Of a stretch of 64,000 nucleotides of DNA, positions 55,106 to 64,000 are shown piece by piece. Each line of letters starts with the position of its first letter. Position 1 is the first letter of the stretch. The notes below the pieces were generated by a model that was given only the letters and a program-made list of their open reading frames with translations, was not told where the DNA came from and searched no databases. Where the stretch lies: positions 248,001 to 312,000 of the forward strand of contig CM062384.1 in NCBI GenBank assembly GCA_031310005.1, written 5' to 3'. The position numbers and the translations under genes are program-made. This stretch comes from Dactylellina haptotyla. Its lineage: Eukaryota > Ascomycota > Orbiliomycetes > Orbiliales > Orbiliaceae.

Positions 55106-56890
55106 TCAGATTTCCAAATCTGCATCCTCTGCATCCTGTGCATTCACATTCGTATTCGCCGCAAGAATACCCGGACGATGTTCTTGTTCAGGAACCGGCC
55201 TATCTTTCTTCTTCTCCCTTCTCGGCGTGGGGCTTTGAAAGCTAGCAGCCGTGAGTCGACGCTTGACCTGCGCACCGCCAGAATTTAACGCAAAACTATT
55301 CAAAACACCTTGCTCGAACCCACCAGGCTGCCCTGCTGCCAGCATCTCCCTGAGACCCTCACCCTGGCCACCACGATGCCATTCATCATCTTGTTCCATG
55401 TTCTCGTCCCCATAGTGATCTTCTGGTGGCGAGATCTCCCTTTCTTGATCACCTGATGATTCGCCGGCGTCTTGTTGCCATTCGGCGCGTGCTTTTGCAT
55501 GTCGTTCTTTGTACTCAGCGTTTTCAGATGGTGTGCGTGAGGTTCTGCAGCTTGTGTTTTGGTAAATAGATAAACTCGATTCTGGGCTCGACGGGGTACT
55601 GAAGCCGAAATCCGCAAGATGACTGGCGGTTTTCGTCGCCGGAGTCTCATAGTGAGAAGGAGATAGGGCTCTTCGATAGGCAGGGGTGGACAGTGGTGGG
55701 AGCGGGAGAAGGTCTTGAGCCTTATTCCAATCCAAACGGGTCAAATGATCGCGGATGTCTGGGTTCGCGGTATGATATTGCCTTGCACGGGTGCGGAGTG
55801 TAGCTTCCATTGGTGGCTTCTTCTTGATTGTATGAGTGATACCGAAATGAAGCCAGAGGGCTCTCGAAATCTTCTTGTGGTCAGTTCTCGCGGTATCGTA
55901 AGAGGCTTCCGATGGAAGACTCTCGTTGAATAGACGTTGAAAGCGTTGAAGGAGATTGACCGCCTGTTCGTAGACCGGTTGCTGTTCAAGATTTCTGCAG
56001 AAGCGGCGGATCTCCTGGTAATGAGCCCATTGCTAGGTCGCAAAATATCATAACCTGGTCAGCTCATCCTAAAGATATAAGAGGATTCTATCTATAAATC
56101 CACTCACCACAATCTGAAGCCCATCCGAGTTTGAAGCTTCGAACCCATTCTCCTTTAAAAGGTTATACATTTCCATCCCCTTCGCTGGTGGTCCACCTTC
56201 TGGGATTCTCTTTTCCTCAGGTTGCGTACCCCAATAAGTCTGGGACCAGCGTCGAGCGATCTCTTTTTGTCGCTTGTTTAACTTTTGGAAGCTTCCATCG
56301 TCAGCTGTAGTCAGCGGTTGAACTTCACCAACTGCTATCGTATGGAGAATCATCATCTCCGGTATCTCTATAAATGTTGTTTCTCCGTCGACAAAGACCA
56401 ACTCCCTCTCACTCTTGACCGCATAGTGGCCGTTACGTTTATGCCTCGTGTTTTCAGGTACTTTAATGACAACGGTTGCGAGCTCAATGTCCTCTGTAGC
56501 ATCGATTTCTTCTACCCCGGGGACGCGCTGCTCTGCTAGTTTCGAGATGGGGACGTAGACACCCAGCAACATTGAGTTGTGCATATAGCAGAGATCGAGC
56601 CGGACGCTGACACCGAAGGAGTCCAAATCTTCGCCGAAGTCAAGAGGTTCCTATTCTCTGTGATCTCGATCGTAGATGCCAATGCTGTTGATGGCGAGGA
56701 CTCCTGCATCTTCAAATGGGTAGGGGCGGGATGGAAGAGGGGTTGCAACGAGTATCTTATTTGGCGGGTTTTGAGATGATTCATTGATCGTAGTCGGTGA
56801 GAGGGTCGGCGAGGGAGGAGATATGATGATAGATGGGCCGAAGTTATCGTCCTCGCCTGCTATGTCTTGAGCATTATTGTGGGACGGCAT
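55106..56890 (-). CDS. Hypothetical protein interrupted by one in-frame TAG
   Basis: Not recognised. Two exons, 56890-56108 and 56032-55106 (phase 0, GTGAGT donor, CCTAG acceptor), read as one long frame except for a TAG at 56653-56651: AINSIGIYDRDHRE, stop, EPLDFGEDLDSFGVSVRLDL. Both sides are protein-like. The middle has a beta-rich region (GVYVPISKLAEQRVPGVEEI, ELVFVDGETTFIEIPEMM) and a helical one (HYQEIRRFCRNLEQQPVYEQ). The C-terminal 230 residues are disordered with Ser/Pro and acidic stretches, and a basic KKKPP and KKKDRP. The TAG could lie in a 51-nt intron (GTCCTC ... GAATAG), which keeps the frame but has a poor donor. Otherwise it is a nonsense allele or readthrough. An in-frame ATG at 56938 is also possible. 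Confidence 0.55.
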
Positions 56891-56938
56891 TGTGGTGAGT
56901 TTCTGCGAATGGCCTTGGTACAGTTTAGCAACGGTCAT

Positions 56939-57634
56939 ATATTTGAATGGTGGTTCTTCTGTTGCACCAAATGTCGAGGAGGCTAGGGCGGACTTACGTT
57001 GCTAGAGATGTTTGATACCTGTCGATAACAATAGTGAGACCTCAATAAAAAAAAACTCTTGAAGCGAGAGGAGACGGGATGGAATGGAAGTGGTGGCGTT
57101 GGTGGGTGGAGTTAAGATCGTTGCGAGGTCTTGGTTCTGGTGGAGCATTTATATACTATGCTGTTGACAAATGTTGATATAAGATATGAGCTACTGCGCT
57201 GGATTTTATACCAACATGGAGGGTGAACTAGGACATCACAATGAGTTACGTGTGAAATGTTGCACAATATATATCTTCAATGCTTCCATTATTTTCATTA
57301 TTGTTTTGTATCAATATCCATTCCTCCTCGCCTTCCTTTAATTCCATCTCATTATCATTAACAGGTGTTCTCTTTTCTTGTAGAACAATGCAAGAAATTC
57401 AACTGAATTTTCAAGAACATGGGGGGAAAATCATGATGAGGATGTTTGAGTTATGCTATGTACGTGTGCGCGTGTGTAAGAATAATATGCGGGAAAGGGT
57501 GGGGAAACATAAAGAAGCTTTGCTTCATGATCGTAAGAAGTGAACATTTCATAAAAGGACTGTGGGAATTAATGAAGCCGAGAAAACACAGGAAAGGGAG
57601 AACCGTAAACTCCTAATAAAAGGAAATTATTGAT
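56939..57634. other. Intergenic, no gene seen
   Basis: 700 bp covering the promoter of the TAG-interrupted gene and the 3' end of the GPI-protein gene. The frame at 57280-57543 has no motif. Confidence 0.45.
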
Positions 57635-58553
57635 TTAAAGGAGCCCAACAGCCACCAAGACAGCCATGACGAGACCTCCCATCTCGACAGGAACCTTGAC
57701 GTTAGCAGCAGCACCTGGCGAGCTGGTGGTAGTTGTGCTTCCGGTACCAGTGGTGGTGCCACCGTTGCCGTTGGTCTCAGTACCAGTTGGGCCGCCAGAG
57801 GTGCCACCGGTGAGAGTGGCATTACCGATGATTCCAGTGGTGGTCAAGAAAGTAGTCGTGACCTCGCTGCTAATGGTCGATGTGAAAACGCTCTCGACGG
57901 TGGAGATGGTGACATCAGGGATGACACTGGTCTCGCTTCCGGAGACGATGGTGGTGCCGGTAGAGACGACAAAGAGAGACTCGGTACCGGTGGTGACCAT
58001 CACGTCTGTGAGAGTGGCGGTGATCAAAGTAGTGCCTGAGATGGCAGCAGCAGCGTCAGATGACGCAGAGGCGGCAGCAGAAGAAAGAGATCCGGCAGCT
58101 GAAGAGAGGGAACCGAGAGCAGAGGAGACAGAGGCACCAGCCGAGGAGAGGGATCCTTGGACAGAAGAGATGGCGGAGCCAATCTGGCTTGGGACGGGGA
58201 GGGTGCTGGTGACCTGGCTGGTGATAATCTGAGTCGTGCCATCGACCACAGTAGTGAAGGGCATGGCAATCACGACGACGTTGGTGGTCGCACCGGTGCT
58301 ATCCATCATTATTAGCAAGGCTCTTTCTATTTCCTATATAACATATAAATAATACAAAATTACATCACCAATGCTTGTCAATTGCAAAAGTGAAGTACAT
58401 GTCTTTCTCTCATCGGGCACTGAATATTGTGAATGGAACTTACCCAGTCACGACGACGACGGGGTTGGCGTCGGTGGTTCCCTGCTGGGCAGTGACGCTA
58501 CTGAGGAGGAAGAGAGGAGCGGCGACGCTCAAAAGCTTCTTGAAACCGGCCAT
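57635..58553 (-). CDS. Ser/Thr-rich GPI-anchored surface protein (two exons, 257 aa)
   Basis: Cell-wall or membrane-anchored mucin-like protein. Exons 58553-58444 and 58298-57635 (phase 2; GTAAGT donor, GCTAATA branch, GATAG acceptor). The signal peptide is MAGFKKLLSVAAPLFLLSS. Mature N-terminus QQGTTDANPVVVTGTGATT. The central region is Ala/Ser repeats (SSVQGSLSSAGASVSSALGS, then LSSAAGSLSSAAASASSDAA), followed by Thr/Val beta-rich sequence and a TGTGSTTTTSSPGAAANV stalk. The C-terminus (EMGGLVMAVLVAVGLL) is a GPI-attachment tail. C-ending codon use suggests strong expression. A TATTTAAATA element about 150 bp upstream may be its TATA box. No enzymatic domain; function unknown. Confidence 0.82.
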
Positions 58554-60565
58554 TGTATTGTAATTATCGGGGTCTTGAATAAATCAATTGGAGCGACTGA
58601 AAGTTAGATAGATGTTCTGGATCTCTGAACGCGAAGCGAATGGACTGCCTGATGCTGCGAGGTGGATGGATGGAACTCTCGATGGAGGGCGCTTGACGGT
58701 ATTTAAATAAATAAATAGCTGGATAACGAGAGTAGCTATACAATTATATATATTATTAATAATTAATTATATCTATTAGGAAGTAGGTCGCAGCAGCTGG
58801 ACGTAGACGTCTTTCTGGTGAAGAGCGCGAACAACACGGATGGAACAGCTTCGTAGAAGAGCGGAGATCGAGTGATATTGTCCACTCGGACAAGCGGGAA
58901 GTCACTCTTTATACTCGTTCTTGCTCCTTGGGCTAGCAGGTATCTTGGTTGGTGCTACAGGAAAAGAATTAAAAAAAAATATATATATAAATAAATGCCT
59001 GTGGTACACGTAACGAGCAGCGCTTGCTGCACCCAGAACGAAGGAGGCTGGGTGGGGCGGATTCCATGACGACTTTGCATCGGTGCCATTGGATCGTTCG
59101 CTCGCAGGCCACAGGCTAACAGCTGCGGGGTGCCTTCCTCTGCATGATGCTGCTCGAAAAACTTCACGAAACCTGGCGAGCTGGCCGACTTCTTAGCGGG
59201 CGGGACGGAGAATGAAAGGAAGCTGCCTGGGCCGGGGCTGGCCAGGTCCACGTCCATCACGCCCTTCCTTGGTTTCGCACCTCTCAACAATCGTCAATGC
59301 ATTTCCTCGCAAACTCCGTTCCAAGCACCTTCAGGCTCGTTTCCATTGGCCCTCGCCCGCCCGCACTACTGCACGAAGGGCTACCGGGGTCAGGAAAAAG
59401 AAGGAGTTAAGTTTTCCCATTTCCCATTTCCTTTTGCACCTCGATTTAGTTACATCATCGGTTGGGTTGGGCTATCGGGCTTGGACGCCAGATACCCGAG
59501 TACCCCTGAACCATGCCCTCCCCACCGAATCCAACCAATATCATACCCTACTAATGCACCTCCATGTCCCCACGCTAAACTGCAAATAATGACGAAAGCC
59601 ACCATTCAGAAAAATGAAGGTGGCTAAACTGCGTCGTGGTGAGGCTATTGGTCCGTATTTCCCTCTTCTGCACATTTCATCATGTTTATGCCATCGTCTT
59701 GTAAAAAAGGTTTTGCTAGTCTCGGGTCAACTTGCCCTCTGCCCTCCCGCTTCGTTCAGCTGGCAAGGGTGCAGGGAAAGAAAAGGCTTCTTCTTTTCGC
59801 GCTGCTCGGACCTACTTTTGTTTACGTCGTGCCACCAACGCTGCGCTCCTTCTGTGACGTGATTATTTCCAACCGTTGGACATGTCCGACGACGACGAGC
59901 TGGCCAAAAGGGAAGGAAATATCGAAACCCACCCCGCCTGTGAGCTCATCAGCCACGAGGTGTCAATCGAATCTTCCAATTGATTCGACGCCGGAACTCA
60001 TCTTCCGAAAATCATGTTTTGACATGCCCGATACGTACCTGAACTAGCTGCAGTCTCGTAGCACAGTCCGGCTACGAGACCGAACTAGCTGGTGGCACGC
60101 TGCAGAATACAACAAACAACACGGAATGCCCACACCGACATTCAATGCCGAAAAATTAGTTTACGGAACTTTCGTCACTTTTGATATTGTGATATACATC
60201 TTGATAGCTTGCAGTCCCTTTACGCGCGTCTCCTCCATGTCTACATTACCAATGGTAATCACTTCGCCACCAAGGACATTCCACAGACGTTGCTCATCAC
60301 ATCCATAATACACAGCCACAGCCGCCACCATTCATCTAAAAAGCAAGATGAGCCGGAAGAAATGATAAAATACTAGTGTCTTGTGATTGTTTTCTATTTA
60401 CATTAAAATTTAAGTAGTTTCATATGATAAATGAAAAAAAATACAAGCCCCTCGAACCTCTTACATGCACAAAACTAAAGATTCAAACAACAAAATAGGA
60501 CGATTAATGTACCTATCCCAATATAAAAGAGGAAGAAGAAGAAGAATAGATCATAAGAAAACAAA
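58554..60565. other. Intergenic, no gene seen
   Basis: 2 kb between the GPI-protein promoter and the 3' end of the adhesin. Frames at 58955-59290, 59212-60047 and 60126-60308 overlap each other on both strands without motif. A short perfect tandem AT tract occurs at 58978-58988. Confidence 0.45.
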
Positions 60566-63500
60566 TTAAGTTTCAGCTCCAAAGAGCTCAGTATACCTCG
60601 GCGCAGTTCCATCACAGGCAGTCTGCACAATGTAAGGCGAGACCACATCGCGATGCAACAAGTAAAAGCTCGAGGAGTTGTAAATCTCGATAGCAAAACT
60701 GCCTATACCGCCCCAATTTCCATGCATGACTCTCAACGGGATATAAGTGCCACCAATGAGATTGAAGTTCACCGTGCCAGTCGAGATGGTTCCAGTAACG
60801 CCGCTGAGCGCCGACCAAGCCGGTAGATTTGATCTGGCCCAGCCCGATTTGGCGAATTCTTTGATCCAGAAGCCAGCGCAGTTGTCGGCATCGGAGATCC
60901 TGAACGTCCATACACCCGAGGTTGGAATGTACAAATAACCACGGTGATTCAACGTATTGGCATTGTTGGGCAGCAGTCCCATTCCGTATGGGTTCCATGC
61001 CTCGGCTTGCGTCAAACCAACGAGCTGTGTGATTGTCATGTTGGTTGTTGGTTGCGTCTTGAAGTATTGTGGAATGAACGAGGCTTGATCGGCAGATTGG
61101 TCGTTTACGAATGGATTCACGTACTGCGCGACCTCCATTCCAGCGTTATCGCAGGTAAGGTCCGGTAGCGCCGTCGCCGCAACGCGGTCTTGTCCCCATG
61201 CCGGGAACGCTGGGGCCGAACCGTCGCAAGCTTGTTTGAAGAGGAACTGCGATGTCGCTCGTGAGGTAACAAATCGGCAGCCATCGGCACCAACAACATC
61301 CAATTCATATCCGACACCGCCACCAGCAGTTGTCAAGATGACTCTGATAGGAGTATAGGTTCCCGCTTGCAATGTGACACTGACTGTTCCCGAATGGTAT
61401 CCTCCTGGGTAATGGAAGTGAGCCTGATAGTCGACGTTGTTGCCTGACCATGCAGTATAAGCCTTCTGGCCAACCCAGAATCCGATCAAATTGTCTTCTC
61501 GGCGGAGGCTGAAATTGTATACTTGGGTGGTAGGTGCGTAGAAATAGCCTCTGTAAGTCATAGTGAAGACATAGCCTTGTCCCGCATTCCCTGAACCTGC
61601 TCCTGTTGGTACCATGCCGTATGGGAAGAACTCGGGACCGAGAGGTCTGGTACCCGGAGTATCCCAGTAGCCTCCCAATGTCGGGGATGTGCTGGTTCTG
61701 TACGGTGCTAAGTAACCCGTGTATTCGAAATTCCAGTCCGATGTTAATTCTCCCTGAGTTAAGTCGCCATAGGGGTTATCAAACATCGCCACCTCGAGCC
61801 CGCCATTCCCACAGGTTGGTAGTGGAGCGTTTGCACAAGTCGGTTCGGGGTCACCCTCGTGGCCGAACTCTCCCGGGAATCTACCAATTGTACCATCGCA
61901 AGAGTACCCTACCAGATAAGGCGAGTCGACCAAGTAGCTTGCGTATAACATGTTAGAAGAGTCCGAAATTTGGAAATTCATGTTAGCAGGGCCGCCCCAG
62001 CTGGCAGACATGATCCTGATGGGGAAGTATGTTCCGGCAGTCAGGTAAACCGTCTTGTTACCCGTAGCTAAACCTACCAAAGTAACAGTGACATCTGCGT
62101 TAGAGAGATCCCAACCAGTCTTCGCCGTCTCTCCCAACCAGAGTAGTGCAATGTTATCGGCGTCGGATAGTAGAAATGTATACTCTCTAGTTGTCGGGGC
62201 GTAGAAATAACCACGATGGTTGATAGTGTGACTGGAGTTTGGAGCACCCAAAGCATACGGATCGGGGAACTGTGTGCTCTTGGCGTCATAACCTGGTGAA
62301 AGTGTGTAGCCAACGCCGTATGGTGCAGCGGTTTTGAAGTATACTGCATCAAACTGTGGATAAGTACTGTCTATATTGCCCTCAAACGGATTGGTGTAAC
62401 CGGCGATTTCCAAACCCTGGTTGTTGCATGAGATGTCAGCGACGGCTGGCGCAGGACCAGGTCCTTCTTCACCCCAAGGTGGAAAATCTGGAAGACTATC
62501 ATCGCAAATATTACCAACGAGATAGTCTGAAGGAGTGCCGCGCGTAACATAGGTAACACCGTCTGCTCCGACAATTCGGAACCTGTATGCTATAACAGCT
62601 GACCAACTACCACCTACAATTCGAATGGGCAAGTACGTGCCAGCCTGCAAAGTTACTATTGAAGTGGAGGCGGTGGCAGTAGCAGTGAATGGGTTCCATG
62701 TGGTTGTTCCGTTGGTATTCGATTTGAACCAATTCGTGTACGCATTATCACCAAGCCAGTAACCCCACCAGTTATCTCCGGTGTCGATACTGATAGTGTA
62801 CTGTTGGGTTACCGGAGCGTAAAAGTAACCCTTCAAGTTCAAAGTGTAATTTCGAACGATCTGGGGGGTGATGCCATAGGGTGTGAGCTCATCCTGAGCG
62901 ACACCTTGCGTCAAACCAGTAGTTGTAGTGTAGGCAGAGCCTTGTGGGGTCTGGATCTGGAAGTACTCGGGCTGGAAGGCGGCATTATCAGTGGTTGCAT
63001 CGTTGAACGGATCTCCATACAATGCGACTTGGAAGCCAGCATTGTTGCAGCTCGTATCGGGTAGTGCAGCAACGGTACTATCACTGCCTGGACTGACGAG
63101 GCCGTTAAAAATACAACGCGCTCCGTCCGCGTTCGTAACGGGGGGGCCAGTAGCCACAGTGGCTGGTGGAACACTAGGGTTGAAGATATTGACCTTATAT
63201 ATAGTACCAGACCCATTGTCACTTGACCAGATATCTCCGTTATAATCGGCAAACATTGCACCAAATCCGGTTACGGTGAAGCTGGTATAAGAGGCGACGA
63301 CTGAAAATGTGCGGCTAGTGATATTGAACCTGACAAGCTGTGCGTACCCGCCATCATTGGAGGCCAAGGCCCACAAGTTGCCGTCAGTTGGGATGAAGAC
63401 CCAATCCGCAGTAGAAAATCCAGGCTGCGCTACGGTGACTGGTGCAACCACTTGGGCACCGAAAGTGCCAGCAAATGGATTGAGATTGATTTGTGCGAAT

Positions 63501-64000
63501 CTTTTTGATCCTCCGCTGCCAGTTGTGGATAGGTAGTATTGACCTGCACCGTCGATATCACCGTTGACAAACGCAGTCGTCGCGTCGCCAGGAGCGATAA
63601 GATTTGCATAGATCGCGACTTGGGTAGTGGTTCCATCTGCGGCAATTCGCAGGATAGCACCGTTGTCTTGCCGGAGACCATAAAGGTAGTTATCCAACAC
63701 ATTATAACCAAGAGAATTCAGATAAACAGTGCCACCACCAGCAAGATTGTTCTTGATAAGTGTGAGGGTCGCCGAAGTAAGATTTACTCGGTAAAGCGAT
63801 CTATCGCTTATCAAGTATCCGTATGTGGAACAATTGAACAATGGCCCAGCAGTTTGAGCTGGTGGTACTTGGAAATCAACAACGGTGACAGTGCCTGTGC
63901 TGTCCGTAATAGTTGCTCCTGCAGAATTAGTTGGGAATAAGGTGGTAGTAAACGCACTCGTTCCACCGAGTGTAACGGTAGTAGTTGGCTGAACGAGCGT
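60566..64000 (-). CDS. GLEYA/PA14-type adhesin with four tandem modules (partial, 1144 codons visible)
   Basis: Large secreted adhesin-like protein; its frame stays open to the window edge, so the N-terminus and signal peptide are missing. After a Thr-rich segment comes a beta-propeller-like region of the DUF6923 type (FNCSTYGYLISDRSLYRVNL, YLYGLRQDNGAILRI, WSSDNGSGTIYKVNIF). Four modules of about 200 residues follow, starting near 63050, 62440, 61820 and 61160. Each opens with [ST]C.N.G.[EQ][VI]A.Y..P[FY], contains a G[YF][FL]Y[AI]P core and a W.G..A...W motif, then .L..GTY.P[IL]R[IV], and ends with C(D/G)xxxPxFPxxG. These match the GLEYA/PA14 lectin fold, in which yeast adhesins bind sugars through Ca2+. 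The stop follows module 4 directly; there is no GPI tail. Ligand unknown. Confidence 0.85.
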   Translation of the reverse strand, partial: TLVQPTTTVTLGGTSAFTTTLFPTNSAGATITDSTGTVTVVDFQVPPAQTAGPLFNCSTYGYLISDRSLYRVNLTSATLTLIKNNLAGGGTVYLNSLGYNVLDNYLYGLRQDNGAILRIAADGTTTQVAIYANLIAPGDATTAFVNGDIDGAGQYYLSTTGSGGSKRFAQINLNPFAGTFGAQVVAPVTVAQPGFSTADWVFIPTDGNLWALASNDGGYAQLVRFNITSRTFSVVASYTSFTVTGFGAMFADYNGDIWSSDNGSGTIYKVNIFNPSVPPATVATGPPVTNADGARCIFNGLVSPGSDSTVAALPDTSCNNAGFQVALYGDPFNDATTDNAAFQPEYFQIQTPQGSAYTTTTGLTQGVAQDELTPYGITPQIVRNYTLNLKGYFYAPVTQQYTISIDTGDNWWGYWLGDNAYTNWFKSNTNGTTTWNPFTATATASTSIVTLQAGTYLPIRIVGGSWSAVIAYRFRIVGADGVTYVTRGTPSDYLVGNICDDSLPDFPPWGEEGPGPAPAVADISCNNQGLEIAGYTNPFEGNIDSTYPQFDAVYFKTAAPYGVGYTLSPGYDAKSTQFPDPYALGAPNSSHTINHRGYFYAPTTREYTFLLSDADNIALLWLGETAKTGWDLSNADVTVTLVGLATGNKTVYLTAGTYFPIRIMSASWGGPANMNFQISDSSNMLYASYLVDSPYLVGYSCDGTIGRFPGEFGHEGDPEPTCANAPLPTCGNGGLEVAMFDNPYGDLTQGELTSDWNFEYTGYLAPYRTSTSPTLGGYWDTPGTRPLGPEFFPYGMVPTGAGSGNAGQGYVFTMTYRGYFYAPTTQVYNFSLRREDNLIGFWVGQKAYTAWSGNNVDYQAHFHYPGGYHSGTVSVTLQAGTYTPIRVILTTAGGGVGYELDVVGADGCRFVTSRATSQFLFKQACDGSAPAFPAWGQDRVAATALPDLTCDNAGMEVAQYVNPFVNDQSADQASFIPQYFKTQPTTNMTITQLVGLTQAEAWNPYGMGLLPNNANTLNHRGYLYIPTSGVWTFRISDADNCAGFWIKEFAKSGWARSNLPAWSALSGVTGTISTGTVNFNLIGGTYIPLRVMHGNWGGIGSFAIEIYNSSSFYLLHRDVVSPYIVQTACDGTAPRYTELFGAET

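Noticed and set aside
57666-58232. 188-codon plus-strand frame
   Set aside because: Antisense to the Ser/Thr-rich GPI protein; Val/Glu-rich composition is an artefact.

Overview
The window is nuclear DNA of a filamentous ascomycete (Pezizomycotina). The evidence is the many short spliceosomal introns (about 50-160 nt, GTAnGT donors, CTAAC/CTGAC-like branch sites, TAG/CAG acceptors) and fungus-specific families: CFEM, Egh16/GAS1-like, GLEYA adhesin, fungal DOCK, and DUF7708 and AAA/DUF7025-type proteins. The mix recalls Leotiomycetes, but the sequence alone does not prove a class. I saw no tRNA, rRNA, CRISPR or intact transposon. Exon models are mine, from splice signals, reading-frame continuity and family motifs. 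Where several exons are given, the start-end span covers introns.

Layout. 0-1.6 kb: a three-exon disordered protein (-). 2.5-3.3 kb: a stop-riddled coding relic (-). 3.5-21.4 kb: an accessory block holding six F-box genes. Four are single-exon (3.5, 7.4, 17.9 and 20.1 kb) and two are multi-exon LRR-like genes in tandem (9.1 and 11.6 kb). Interleaved are a GPI-anchored CFEM protein (6.0 kb) and a secreted ricin-B-like, Asn-Gly-repeat protein (14.8 kb). 22.8-31.2 kb: a compact SET protein, a BTB protein, an 11-exon AAA+ ATPase whose frame depends on a 4-nt microexon, and, divergent from it, a DUF7708 STAND-like protein. 32.0-38.5 kb: a complete DOCK-family guanine nucleotide exchange factor, preceded by about 3 kb without genes.

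41.5-51.2 kb: four secreted-protein genes, all on the minus strand and widely spaced. They are a small protein built of 18-residue HW..KL..C repeats, an Egh16-like protein with a duplicated Cys module, a CE1/PHB-depolymerase-type esterase, and a second Egh16-like protein. 53.3-56.9 kb: two uncharacterised loci, one a pair of overlapping ORFs and one interrupted by an in-frame TAG. 57.6-58.6 kb: a Ser/Thr-rich GPI protein. 60.6 kb to the window end: a large GLEYA/PA14-type adhesin with four tandem modules, its N-terminus outside the window.

How the genes may work together. Most of the content suits a surface and host- or environment-facing repertoire (CFEM, GPI proteins, Egh16, esterase, adhesin) beside fast-evolving ubiquitin adaptors (F-box) and NLR-like or AAA+ proteins. 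The DOCK gene is the clear conserved housekeeping signalling gene.
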